From positions 63,180,673-63,244,672 of the forward strand of contig NC_081861.1 of assembly GCF_963259705.1 (NCBI RefSeq): DNA of 64,000 nt, given 5' to 3'. The notes beneath the pieces are model-generated. The model saw only the letters and a program-made list of their open reading frames with translations, was not told where the DNA came from and did not search any database. Shown here piece by piece: positions 14,571-25,610 of this stretch. How positions within the stretch are numbered: the first letter of the stretch is position 1; the number at the start of each line of letters is the position of its first letter. Both the position numbers and the translations under genes were made by a program. Source of the stretch: Myotis daubentonii (Eukaryota; Chordata; Mammalia; Chiroptera; Vespertilionidae).

Positions 14571-15629
14571 GCATGTATTTTTCTCAGAATTGTAATATTC
14601 CCTTTGAAGCATGGGCAAGCATAGCCAAGTGCCTGTCTTATCAAGCTAAGAAATACCTTGGTTGGTATAGGAGACAAATTGCTAAATCTGTATTGCAATA
14701 TTTATTTTTTAAATAACTTCATACAGAGAGTCCTTTTTAAGGCTTCAAACTGGAATGGAATAATCATGACAAATATGTGGTCTTGGTTTTTTTTTCTATT
14801 TATATGAACCTTAGGTCAATCATTTTAAAATGAAATTTAAATATTAAAATATAAGGTGAAAGAATGTTTACTTATGAAAATATATTTACATTGTTCTATC
14901 ATAACATCAGTCTCTCTTACCACAAACACACCATTCAAACATTAGCCACTGTCTCTCTCAGGACCTACTGTTGTTCAATATCAGCACAGAAGGCAAGAAC
15001 ATTCACCTTCATTAATTCAAATGGTTAGTGGTAATTATCCAATAATTTGCTCTTCCAAGTGTACTAGTTGGATATATACATTCCTTGGGATAGTATAAAA
15101 GTAACCAAATCTGAGTTTGGGTTAGTTTATCTACACTAATAAAAGACAAACATGCAAATTGACCACATCGTCACTATGCCTTAAGCCACGCCCACCATCC
15201 AATCAGAGCGACTATATGCAAATTAACCCAACCAAGATGGCAGTCGTCAGCTATGGGGCTGGAGCGAATAGGAGGCTTGGTTGCCCCAGTGATGGAGGAA
15301 GCAAAGCTTCCCGCCTGCCACAGCTGGCTCTGAACTCCACTCAAGGCAACAAAGTTTCAATTATAGAAGATAAATAAACCCCAGATACCTGCTTACAGCC
15401 GGCCATAGCCATGGAGCTGGAGGAGGAAGGAGGCTTGGGTTGCCCCTGGCAATGGAGGAAGCCAAGCTTCCCACCTGCGCTGGCTGGCTCTGAGCTCCAC
15501 TCAAGGCTACAGAGTTTCAATTATAGAAGGTAAATAAATCCCAGAATTAAAAAAAAAAAAGAAAAGAAAAAAAGTAGAGGCTGGGAGCTTCTGTTTCCAG
15601 GGGGCTAGGCCAGCCTGAAAACTGCCCTC

Positions 15630-15960
15630 AGCCCCTCACCCAGACTGGCCAGGCACCCCAGTGGGGACCCCCCACCCTAAAGGGGGTGTGGCCAGCCTGA
15701 AAACAGCCATCAGCCCCTCACCCAGGCTGGCCAGGCACCCCAGTGGGGATCCCAACCCTGATTGGGGTGTGACCAGCCTGCAAACAACCACCAGCCCCTC
15801 ACCCAGGCTGGCCAGGCACCCCAGTGGGGACCCCCAACCTGAAGGGGGTGTGATCATGATGCAAACAGCCACCAGCCCCTCACCCAGGCTGGCCAGGCAC
15901 CCCAGTGGGACCCCCACCCTGATCCGGGACACCCTTCAGGGCAAACCAGCCGGCCCCCAC
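15630..15960 (+). repeat. Minisatellite, about 81 bp x 4, inside HeliBat A'
   Basis: 'ggctggccaggcaccccagt' recurs at spacings of 82, 81 and 81 bp (15647, 15729, 15810, 15891). As 81 is a multiple of three, open frames of about 100 residues run through it on both strands. They are periodic and are not proteins. Confidence 0.9.
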
Positions 15961-16061
15961 CCGGGCAACAGTCCTCTATCCTATATAATAAAAGGGTAAT
16001 ATGCAAAGTGACCCTAACAGCAGAACGACTGGGAATGACTGGTCACTATGACACACACTGA

Positions 16062-16105
16062 CCACCAGGGGGCAGATGCTCAATGCAGAAGCTGCCCCCT
16101 GGTGG
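16062..16105. promoter_or_regulatory. Inverted pair of CTCF-core-like motifs in HeliBat
   Basis: CCACCAGGGGGCAG at 16062-16075 and its reverse complement form at 16092-16105, 16 bp apart. The match is to the known CTCF core motif. Binding is not shown by sequence alone. Confidence 0.5.
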
Positions 16106-16439
16106 CCAGTGCGCTCCCACAGGGGGAGCTCTGCTCAGCCACAAGCCAGGCTGATGGCTGCCAGCACAGCGATGGTGGTGGGAGCCTCTCCCGCCTCCTT
16201 AGCAGCACTAAGGATGTCCGACTGCAGCTTAGGTCTGCTCCCTGCTGGTAAGTGGACATCCCCTGAGGGCTGCTGGGCTGCCAGAGCGATGTCTGACTGC
16301 CAGCTTGGGCCTGATCCCCCGGGGAGCGGGCCTAAGCCAGCAGGTGGACTTCCTCCAAGGGGTCCCAGACTGTAAGAGGGCATAGGCTGGGCTGAGGGAC
16401 CCCCACGAGTGCACAAATTTTTGTGCACTAGGCCTCTAG

Positions 16440-17521
16440 TTCATAAATAAAATTGATTTCTCTTTGATATCTGGTTAACTAGAAATTATGTTAACTTAAA
16501 TTAACATCAAATATTCCAATAATAGTTGTCCAGATTGCCTAAGGCTTAGCAGTGACTAGAAGCACTTCAATGTTTTCTACAGCCAGGAGCCAAATGCCTT
16601 TTTGCATTCCTGTCCTTGCTCTCTCTCCCTCCCTCTCAGCAGCCACAGTGAGGCAGGAGTGTGAGGGATATAGGACTTCTCTTTATAAGATGCAAAAGGA
16701 TGAACAAAATGGTTACCCTACAATCCTCTGTCTTGTACATATTTCCAATTAATAAAAACACAAACAGCAGTTCCAGAAATTGAAAGTCTCTTAAAAAGTT
16801 CAAAACATTTTATAATATTTTATGAGCCGAGTTATCAAGGAATGATAACAATAAAAGTAAAATAGAGTAATTCACTACCTTCACTGATAAAGTGCCATCA
16901 GTTAATAAACCACATAGCGATTTTAATTGTAATCATCTGACCAATAAATGTTACACATAAAGATTAATAAGTGAATTTATACTAACTGCGTCTACCTAAT
17001 CTATAATAACTTCTTGAAAAGGTACATTAATACAAAATAGCTTTAACAGAAAAACACCTATTTCTATAGCAAATTCTGATCATTTCTCCTTTTCCTAATA
17101 AATATTGGTGCTGCATTATGAAAGATAATATTTATATTTGATGTGTTAAACACATTTTCAAAATTTTAGTTAGATAGCAAAATATGAACAACTAATTGCC
17201 ATATAAAATATTATTTTTTATTTCAAATGCTATTATTCAAGCTTCAAAATGTGTGAACTTTGTCCTGTCTTTGAATCAGGGATTTGAGCACACAGAAACC
17301 AGCACACAGCCAGAGAGCCTGAGAAAACAACATTTTAATCATCTACGTCAGTCACACTCAATCTTTCTCTGAAGGACCCCTTCTGTAGGTAATTTTCCCT
17401 TCTGCTGAGATTTAAGCCTATTTCTTCTTGCTCTGTTCTCAGTGGGAGAGCACTGGACACTCTGTACAACCACCTCTCACAGAGTGAAAGTTCCCTTCAC
17501 ATGTGTCGTATTCTCTACATC
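16440..17521. other. Unassigned intronic sequence
   Basis: AT-rich, no gene and no repeat family that I can name. Confidence 0.4.
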
Positions 17522-17757
17522 AGTGATTTTTCACCTTTTTCATCTCACAGCACACATAAATTAATTATTCAAATTCTGCAGCACACCAAAAACATTTTTT
17601 GTTGATCTGACAAAAAATGTATAATTTCTATTCATTCACCCCAGACAGCTATTGTTGTGTTGACTGTTGTCTTTTTTTTTTTTTACAATCTAAGGAAAAA
17701 GAGGTCAGTAGCCCTAATACTTAGTATTTCATGTTTTAAAATTTCTTGTGGCATGTA
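17522..17757 (+). mobile_element. Non-autonomous hAT element (bat type), 3' end decayed
   Basis: Starts CAGTGATTTTTCACC, a hAT-like terminus. It contains 'ctcacagcacacataaatta' and 'gcacaccaaaaac', a block I recognise from abundant bat hAT non-autonomous elements. The matching right terminus is lost near 'cttgtggcatgtagg'. Confidence 0.6.
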
Positions 17758-17989
17758 GGTCTCCTTTAAACCAAACAATTTCAGTTCATTTAACTTCTCC
17801 AAACAAGTTAGTTTTCAAATGTTTAATTTTGTCAGGATAAAAATTAAACATTTTAAAAAAATTTTACAGTTAACTAATTTTAATTATAAATTAATTTTAT
17901 AATTATAATTTAATTATAATTTATGCATCATAGAATATATATATATGAACAGAATATTTTATATTATATATTATAGAATATACTAGTAT

Positions 17990-18411
17990 ACATGATTGGA
18001 ATAATTAGAATCCATTCCATTTCTTTTGCACAGGCTCCCATCACCTACTAGAAAAGCATACAAACTTCTTGGTTTTGCTCAAAAGGCCTTTGCCATCTGG
18101 CCTTTCCTACCTTTCTAACCTGTCCCTGCCGCATACATTTCTCTTCAGTCTGATCACAGTTGCTTGGACAGATCATGCAGTGAAACAGCACCGTGCTTCT
18201 GCACATCTCTTCCTATATTTCCCTTCCTTCTCCCTTTTTTTTCTATGTTTCATGTTTCAAGACCATTCAACTACCACTTCCTTTCTGAAGACTTTTCTAT
18301 TTCAGGAGTAAACATGACCTACATTTGCTATGCCCTTCACTATATACCTTTCAACATGGTAATTTTTTCTAGTCAGTATATGCTCTTTCAATGGCAGAAA
18401 CTGTTTCACTA

Positions 18412-18510
<99 letters not shown>

Positions 18511-18570
18511 ACAGTACCTAAGAGAATGCTAGAACACACTAGGTAGGCAATAAATGTTTCTGAATGAAGA
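17990..18570 (+). mobile_element. L2-like LINE fragment split by a TA microsatellite
   Basis: Shows the L2 order 'aaggcctttgccatctggc', 'cttctgcacatctcttcc', 'ctttctgaagacttttcta' and, after the TA tract, 'ggcaataaatgtttctgaatg'. The TA tract expanded inside the element. Confidence 0.55.
18414..18508. repeat. (TA)n microsatellite, about 95 bp
   Basis: Almost pure alternating TA with one interruption near 18460. It is perfectly self-complementary and likely to be length-polymorphic. Confidence 0.97.
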
Positions 18571-18629
18571 TTTTTCTCCACATAAGCTCCCATTTGCATG
18601 AGCTACAGAACAATACATCTAAATTAAAC

Positions 18630-18630
<1 letters not shown>

Positions 18631-18676
<46 letters not shown>

Positions 18677-18682
18677 TGTGTA
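18631..18682 (+). repeat. (TG)n microsatellite
   Basis: About 23 TG units with one TC interruption at the end. Confidence 0.97.
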
Positions 18683-19355
18683 CATACTCACATATACACA
18701 AGAGGTTGACTACTGACTACAAAGCTAAATGTTTCCAGGACAAATCTATTGGAGAGGTGGGAGTGAATGCCAGAATAAAGTTACAATATGCCCCACAGGA
18801 AGTGGAGCACCATGCATTTGTAAGGGGAGGGACTTTATGAGCAAAGCAAATATGAATGTAGAAGTGCATTCAATGATCCACTATGGGCTAGGGACTGTGC
18901 TAGAACCCAGGGATCAGAGATAAATAGCACATCTTACCTTCAAAGTCTCTGGGAGGTCAGAATTTAGGAGAAAACACGAAATTATAGAGAAAAGAGAAAA
19001 CACAGGAGAGTAACTTAGTGGCAAATTACGTAATTAAAATGTTAACTATGGTATATGTAAAAAAGGCAAAGAAAAGAACAAATTCAATATACATTGTGAA
19101 GACAAACATGATTAAGTAACGGCAAAGGAATATTTGAAATGAGAAAAAGGGAAAAATCAAAGACTCCAAAAGTTTTAAGTTCTGATAATTAAAAGAATAG
19201 CTGTAGCATGTCCATAACAAGGAAAACAATGACACCAGAGAGAGCTGGCTTGAGGAAAGAGGTCATCTTTTAAATATAAGTATTAGCTACATGGAGGTAA
19301 TGTATGAGAAGGTGGTCATGATTGTTCCATTCTCTGTGCTTCATTTTATCCTATA
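18683..19355. other. Unassigned intronic sequence
   Basis: No gene supported. 18865-18960 has a weak L2/MIR-like look ('ccactatgggctagggactgtgctag'). Confidence 0.35.
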
Positions 19356-19468
19356 CTAGAAGCCCAGTGCATGGATTCATGCACTGATGGGGCCCCTCTG
19401 CCTGGCCTGCACCCTCTCACAATCTGGGACCCCTCAGGGGATGTCAGACTGTCAGTTTTGGCCTCTAA
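19356..19468 (-). mobile_element. HeliBat 3'-end fragment, inverted next to the following copy
   Basis: Reads in reverse from CTAG at 19356-19359 and hairpin 'gtgcatggattcatgcac' into 'ctgggacccctcagggg'. It breaks off at 19468, where a plus-strand HeliBat 5' end begins, so the two lie back to back. Confidence 0.8.
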
Positions 19469-20141
19469 TCCTATATAATAAAAGCCTAATATGAAAAGTG
19501 TCTGGTCATCCAGTTGGCCATTCAACCAATCAAAGCATAATATGCTAATGATATGCTAAGGCTTCTCAACTGCTTGCTATGATGTGCACTGGCCACCAGG
19601 GGGTAGATGCTTTAAGTGGTAGGCTAGCTTGCTGCTGGGGTCTGGCCCATCAGGACTGAGCGAAATGGGCTGGACACACCCTGGAGCCCTCCCACGATCC
19701 CTCCCTGGCTGGCCAACCTCCTGCGTCTCTCCCCGACCCTGATTGTGCACCAATGGGGCCTCTTGGCCTGGCCTGTGCCCTCTCGAAATCTGGGATCCCT
19801 CGGGGGATGTTGGAGAGCTGGATTCGGCCCAATGGTAGAATGACTGGTCACTATGACAGGCACTGACCACCAGGGGCAGATGCTCAATGCAGGAGCTGCC
19901 CCCTGGTGGTCAGTGCACTCCCACAGGGGGAGCACCACTCAGCTGGAAGCCAGGCTCATGCCTGGCAAGCGCAGCAGTGGTGATGGGAGCCTCTCATGCC
20001 TCCACAGCAGCGTTAAGGATATCTGACTGCCATCAGATGGACATCCTCCGAGGGCTTCCGGACTGTGAGAGGGCACAGGCCAGGCTGAGGGTGTCCACCC
20101 CCCCCCCCAGAGTGCACAAATTTTGTGCACTGGGCCTCTAG
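19469..20141 (+). mobile_element. HeliBat with rearranged interior
   Basis: Starts TCCTATATAATAAAAGCC and ends with the GTGCAC hairpin and GGGCCTCTAG at 20141, before a T. Inside, about 19700-19830 resembles an inverted 3' end ('gattgtgcaccaatggggcc', 'tctgggatccctcggggg'). From about 19832 a second HeliBat body follows ('agaatgactggtcactatg'). It therefore looks like a chimera of at least two copies. CTCF-like motifs lie at 19593-19606, 19867-19879 (one G short) and 19896-19909. Confidence 0.82.
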
Positions 20142-20149
20142 TATGCATA

Positions 20150-20230
20150 TAAGATCTTTGATTAATCTCTTCCCACCCCTCCCCCTGCCCACTTCCCTCT
20201 GAGATTCATCAGTCTGTTCCATGTTTCCAT
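20150..20230 (-). mobile_element. Short L1 3'-end-like fragment, antisense
   Basis: 'gattaatctcttcccacccc...gattcatcagtctgttccatg' is the same family as the longer copy at 25355-25610, which I take to be the antisense 3' end of a bat L1. Confidence 0.45.
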
Positions 20231-20333
20231 GCCTGTGCATCAGGCGTCTGTCCCCTGGTGGTCATTGTGCATCACAGCTACTGGTCAAACAGTCGAACAG
20301 TCACTTAGGCTTTAATATATATACTAGTGGCCC
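20231..20333 (-). mobile_element. HeliBat 5'-end fragment joined head-to-tail to the next copy
   Basis: Read on the minus strand from 20333: TATATATATTAAAGCCTAAG, then a body with a CTCF-like motif (20248-20261), then truncation. It follows directly after the CTAG that ends the minus-strand HeliBat at 20334-20716. Confidence 0.7.
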
Positions 20334-20716
20334 GGTGCACAAAATTCGTGCCCAGTAAAAGGGAATTAATTAGAGGAAATGTTTTAATATTGCTATTTGC
20401 TCTTTCTCTATAATAGAAGTGTCAGAGATTAAAGAAAATTAGTAAAATGTATATGAAAATCTCCCTCCTGTCAGAGTCTAGGGTGCACCATGGGACCCAG
20501 AATCAAGTCCCCACCCACCCGCGTGCACCTCAAAATCATGCAAGACCCAGACCTGGCTGGCCCCACCCCTGTCAAGCCCCACAAGGCAGGGGGCACAGCC
20601 TCAGGTCTCCTGTCAAGCCCCGCTGGGGCGGGGGAGTGGCCTCAGGTCACCCAGCCCCAGCACGAGGGCCTGAGGGTATGACTACCATTTGCATATTAGC
20701 TGTTTATTATATAGGA
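20334..20716 (-). mobile_element. HeliBat
   Basis: On the minus strand it begins TCCTATATAATAAACAGC (from 20716, preceded by A) and ends in a GTGCAC hairpin and CTAG (20334-20337). The 3' region is shared with 13567-13671. The middle is GC-rich ('cctgtcaagccccgctgggg'). Confidence 0.88.
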
Positions 20717-20834
20717 TATATAGATGATTTAACCTAATTATGTTTTTTAAACATCCAAATGACTATGTTACTCTCTTCCTTCAAAAAATCCAATGGTCCT
20801 CTAAAACTCATAAAGTTCAAATTTCTAAACAGAG

Positions 20835-20990
20835 TAGTTATTAGCACAGATTTTGTATTCAGACAGACCTGGTTTTGAACCTTGATTCTATCATTCACTA
20901 GTTGTACAACCTTGGGCAAGTTACTTTAACACTATATGTCTAAGCTTTCCCATCTCTAAAATGGGCCTTAAATAATACTTGTGCTCACAC
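20835..20990 (+). mobile_element. MIR SINE
   Basis: Core 'acaaccttgggcaagttact' and 'cccatctctaaaatggg' are the MIR signature in sense orientation. Confidence 0.8.
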
Positions 20991-21099
20991 ACTTGCACAA
21001 TTGAATAAGATAATACTTTATCATGACCAGATCATTATCCAGATTAGAAGTGATGAGAACCAGGTTTAGTTTCCCATCTTCCCACAGAGAGAGTCATTA

Positions 21100-21855
21100 G
21101 CAGAACCTCAAATCCCCTCTGTGCTCAGGGCCCCTGTTACCACCTTGACCATATGTCTAGTTCTAGCTATTAGCCCTCAGCACCCACTTCAGCTGTGCTG
21201 GCTTCCTAGTTGCTGTTCCTTGAATCCACCAGGTATGCATCTCCCTCAGAGTGATTATGAGTGCTTTTTCTCTGCCTGGAAGGTTTTGCTTTTACTTACC
21301 TGCATCTTTGCCCTCTGTCAAGATCTATTCTTAAAAGTCACTCTCTCACCATGGTCTTTCCTAGCCACTCTATCTAAAATTGAAATCCACTCTCTTAACA
21401 CCTCTTACCACCTCCCTCTTCTATTGTTATTCACAGCAATATCTCAAATATACTATATATTTTATTTACTTATTTACTGAACAACTCTTTCCATTAGAAT
21501 GTCAAATACACAAGTGCAGGGCTTTTTTTTTTTTGTCTTCTCCATTCAGTTTTTCTTTTAATAGCTTGTTGATTTTTTAGAGAGGAAGAAAGGGATAGAC
21601 ACATTGATGTGAGAGCACAACATTGATTGGCTGCCTCCTACACACGGCCTACCCAGGATTGAGCCAGCAAGCCGGGCATGTGCCCTTGACTGAGAATCAA
21701 ACCAGCAACCTCCTAGTGCACTAAACAACCTCTAACCAACTGAACCACATCAGCTAGGCCTCTGTATATATACCCAGCATCCAAGACAATGGCTGGCACA
21801 TAATCAGTACTTAATACCTTAATACATATTTGTTGAATGCACAAATGGGTGAAGA
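21100..21855 (+). mobile_element. L2 LINE fragment, interrupted by a Ves SINE
   Basis: The L2 order is clear: 'gctgtgctggcttcctagttg', 'ctctgcctggaaggttttg', 'tctttcctagccactctatc', 'ccattagaatgtcaaatac', then after the Ves insertion 'gacaatggctggcacataat' and 'aatacatatttgttgaatg'. The 119-residue open frame at 21121-21480 is a chance frame in this relic. Confidence 0.75.
21550..21762 (-). mobile_element. Ves SINE inside L2
   Basis: Antisense copy with 'attttttagagaggaag', 'acattgatgtgagagc' and head 'aactgaaccacatcagctag'. Younger than the L2 it splits. Confidence 0.88.
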
Positions 21856-21944
21856 TTTCTCTCCATTTGCCTTGATCTTCCTCACCTTAGATACCCTTCT
21901 TCCATCATCAGGTGGTAGTATCCTATTCCTCTGTTAAGGGGGAG

Positions 21945-22420
21945 GAGATCAACATCTGTCACCCATCTATCATGTGCCTATGGGCCAGGCACTTTGATAA
22001 GTGCTTTTTATGTATCACCTTTTTTTTTATTGTTGTTAATCCTCACTCAAGGATATTTCCCCAGTGGTTTTTAGAGACAGTGGAAGGGAGAGGGAGAGAC
22101 AGAGAGGAACACTGATGTGAGAGAGACACATTGATTGGTTGCCTTTTGCACACACTCCAACCAGAGCCGGGGAATCTGCAAACAAGATACATGCCCTTAA
22201 CCAGAATTAAATCCAGGACCCTTCAGTCCACAGGCTGATGCTGTATCCACTGAGCCAAACTGACTAGGGCTGTATCACTTTTTTTAAATTATCAAAACAA
22301 TACTGTGAAGTAGTTCTGAATAGGCCCATTTTATAGATAAGGGGCTAGGTTTGGAATACTTAAGTTGCTTAACGTAGGTCACACAGTTAATCAAAATTGG
22401 TGCAAGAACACAGCATGGTA
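21945..22420 (-). mobile_element. MIR SINE, antisense, interrupted by a Ves SINE
   Basis: 'catgtgcctatgggccaggc' before and 'ccattttatagataagggg...gtcacacagttaatc' after the Ves insertion are two parts of one MIR. Confidence 0.72.
22020..22270 (-). mobile_element. Ves SINE inside MIR
   Basis: Antisense copy flanked by the direct repeat TGTATCACTTTTTT-like (ending about 22019 and restarting about 22271), ending in head 'cactgagccaaactgacta'. Confidence 0.88.
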
Positions 22421-23089
22421 AAAGGTATGCTGGGGGTTTAATAGATGCTGGACTGAATTAAGTGTCATGGTCAGTGAAGAAGGTGTGAGGAGGGGCAGAA
22501 GTGGGGAGGGTTTTAGAGAGTGGTGCTAATGAGCCTTTCTCAACTTCCCTGAGCAGAATTAATAAATGCTGATTTTGTTTTCCCATGGTGATTTATATAT
22601 AATCCAGTTACAGCATTTGTCCCACAATATATATTTGTGTTTACACTATCAGTCTCACCTATCAGATTGGGAACTCCTTAAAAATGAGAAATGTGTCAAT
22701 TCTGTTCAGTAAAAGTTCATTAAATGAATAAATGTTTGAGAGAGGCCAAAGATAATTAGGACCAATTTGATGATTAGAGAAATCTTTGGTGACCTTCAAA
22801 GCACAGTTTTAATACAGTGCCGGAGTGCAAAATTAAAAAGAATGGATAGCTAGAAAGGGGAGGTAAAGTGTAAGTTAATGTATTCAAAATATTGACTGTG
22901 GATAATAACTAGGTAATAGTTAGAAGGGGCAGCAGAGACAACAGCTGGAAAATAGTGAGGCCAGTGACAAAAGGTATTATAATTATTTCTCCTGAATAAG
23001 TTCAGCATAATTAGGCCTGAGGGGATGAAGCAATGCAAGAACTAAGAATTAAAAATCATGAGAAAGGAGAATGGATGGGCAATGGCTAC
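22421..23089. other. Unassigned intronic sequence with a short L2-like tail
   Basis: About 22640-22735 resembles an L2 3' tail ('gattgggaactccttaaaaatgag', 'aatgaataaatg'). Nothing else is supported. Confidence 0.4.
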
Positions 23090-23293
23090 CTCTCTGCTTC
23101 TCACACCATGGTCCCTGAACCAGCAGTATCAGCATCACCTGGGAACTTGGTAGAAATGCAGATTTGGGGGCCAAATCCACTAATCAGAAACTTTGAGGGT
23201 AGTCTTTACCAACCTGTGTTTAAATATACTGGAAAAATTCTGGTATCACCTCTAGGCATTTCTGATACATGCTAAATTTTGAGAACCACATGA
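23090..23293 (+). mobile_element. MER5/MER20-like hAT relic
   Basis: 'accatggtccctgaaccagc' then 'agcatcacctgggaacttgg' then 'ttttgagaaccac' fit an old hAT-Charlie non-autonomous element. The exact family is not resolved. Confidence 0.6.
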
Positions 23294-25354
23294 CTTCCTT
23301 AAAGAAAATTTCCAAGAAAAAAGATGCAGGCAATTGCCTACAGCTTGCCTGGGCCCTCTCATAATTAATTACCTTTACATATAACAAGTTGAAATGTCAA
23401 CATAATTTCAAAGCTTAGTGTCAATTTAAAACTAGAGAGGAATTGTCTAGCAATTTGTGGCATGTGAAGGACAGAATCACTGTAAATGTTCTTAATTAAT
23501 TTGCATGAAAATGAGACTGATTTGTATCATAATTGACCATCTACTTATCCAAGAGCAGATGACCCAAACAATATGCTCCAAGCTGTGAAGATTCTAAATA
23601 CATTGTTCATAAGTCTTCCAAGTAGCCCTCCTCTTTCACCTAAGACTGTATTGAAAATACACTTAAGTGATGCTGTGGTGTCCTGTCTACTGTGTTTTAC
23701 CAGAGTGATGAACTAGATAACCCAGCAGATCATTCTTGCTTTTCAACTCTAACTCAAGCTATAGACTCACTTCTTATTGGAAAATATGAATTGTTGCTTA
23801 AATATTTATTCAATAATTTTGAATGAGAATATAAAATTCTAGTTGCAGACATCAGGTTGCAAGCTTTCCATAAAAATCTTGCATTGCAAATGTATTTCAC
23901 CACTACTAACTTCAGGGCTAATGTGGACTGGGGCTTTAAGGAGACAAATGCCTCAAGCCACATGCCATAGAGTTGATTCATATGAACCTGCAGAAACATG
24001 AACCTGCAGAGACAGAGCACAGTGGGTGAATGGATGTAAAGAAAAAGACAGCGAAAGGAGAAAAAGCATCATCCCTGTCCATGGCACAGGCCCTGTGTCT
24101 GATATTGTGTTTCCTGTGCTGGCAGCCCCATTTGGAGGTGAAGGCCAAGAGTGAGAATGTGCTCATGCATTACCTACCAGACATTATAGAGGACCAAAGC
24201 CAGGGACCTTGTGCCCCCACCTAAAGAATCCTTACATCCAGCTTGCAGAGTGCACAGAGAATTATCAGCGTGAGTAAAGAAGTACATAACCAGCCAGCTG
24301 TGAGAAATGTTCTCCTCCAGAAAGAGGCAAGAATGTGCAGGAGGAACACTAGGTTTCCTTGCATGAATTGCTGTAGTGCAAGTATTTATCAGAGACTAAC
24401 CTGATTTGCATATATGGAACTAAAGAAATGAAGTAGCAAAGCAGTGTGGATATTACTAAAGGAAAAACTTCAGGACACTTATAAGCAGGTCCATCTTTAA
24501 AGTGTATGAAAATTTTAATTTGAGATAAAAGTCTAGGTATACATAGATTGCATGTGAAGGAAGGCCTTAGACCAGCCCCCCAAGCCCCCCCCCAACATTT
24601 TACCCTTTGGTGTTTATACATATGGCCATATGAAATTCAGCAAACTTATCAACAAAACCTGTACTCAGGAAAATCCAGAATGGCCTAATCCCTCTGTGTC
24701 AAGGAAAGCATCTGACAGACAGCAACACTGTGCAATATATTTAGATTGGATTGTCCTTGGAAGGAAAGGAGAGAGTGGAACACAGTGAAGCAATCTGGTT
24801 TAGTGATTGGAATAAGCCCATCTAAACTAGCAATACGATCAGATAATTCAATTTCATTTCTTTTTAGTAAAGTTTTTCCCTAATCAAGGCTTCTTTTCTC
24901 CCTATTATATTTGTATATTTATGGAACAGTTAATATTTAAGCAATCATGAATGCTCCAGTGCATATATCAAAACAACGACTACTGCTTGCCAGTCTTGAT
25001 ACAGCACATGAATTCTAATGTTAGCCTCCTTTATTTAAACAAAATGAAGTTCTGTGCTCTCTGCCAAGGGTTGTTTACAAATTATTGCTTTCTTCAACAC
25101 CACCACACACTGCAATAACATTGAAAAAGATAATGCATTTTTAAGGATTGCAATTACCATAAAGACATTAGCTCTGAAGCTATGTTCAGCCAGGTTTAAT
25201 ACATGCTTTCCTGGTTTTATTTCTAAATCTGTCACCAAAAATGGTTTTCTGGGCTCTACATGACCAGGGCTGACACTAATTCAGCCAAATATAATTTACA
25301 GTGGAAGATGTCTTAATTCTTTATGTAGGCTTGATCATCCCAGTTTTACACTCT
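23294..25354. other. Unassigned intronic sequence
   Basis: About 2 kb without a gene or repeat that I can name. Open frames here (23754-24020, 24030-24224, 24349-24621 and others) are short, overlap on opposite strands and resemble no family. Confidence 0.35.
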
Positions 25355-25610
25355 TTTTTTAAAAAAAATCTTTATTGTTGAAAGTATTACACATGTCCCC
25401 TTTTAAAACCCTATTGACCCCTCCAACCCTCCCTCCTCCCCACCCCAGGCCTTCACTACCCTATTGTCTGTGTCCATGGGTTATGCATATATCCATACAA
25501 GTTCTTTGGTTGATCTATTCCCACCCCACCTTCCCACTGAGATTTGATAGTCTGGTCCATGCTTCTATGTCTCTGGATCTATACTCCTGATGTTGGTTTT
25601 ATGGATTTCC
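25355..25610 (-). mobile_element. Bat L1 3' end, antisense (probable)
   Basis: 'aatctttattgttgaaagtattac', then C-rich sequence, then 'ctattgtctgtgtccatggg' and 'tagtctggtccatgcttctatg'. It reads in reverse as an L1 3' UTR with an A-rich end. Family assignment is from memory. Confidence 0.5.

Larger units (their letters stand above)
15130..16439 (+). mobile_element. Two-unit HeliBat composite (A' + HeliBatN1-like B')
   Basis: Starts TCTACACTAATAAAAGAC after an A at 15129 and ends GGCCTCTAG before a T at 16440. The internal boundary is at 15978/15979, where 'cctcta' abuts a second 5' end, TCCTATATAATAAAAGG. Unit A' (15130-15978) has two related copies of a block starting 'gccagccatagc/ggctatgggg', an A-rich stretch near 15548, and an 81-bp tandem repeat. 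Unit B' (15979-16439) is a typical short HeliBat with the inverted pair of CTCF-like motifs. Confidence 0.87.

Noticed and set aside
15636..15999. 98- and 112-residue open frames on opposite strands
   Set aside because: The 81-bp repeat is a multiple of three, so any frame without a stop in one unit stays open. No family resemblance.
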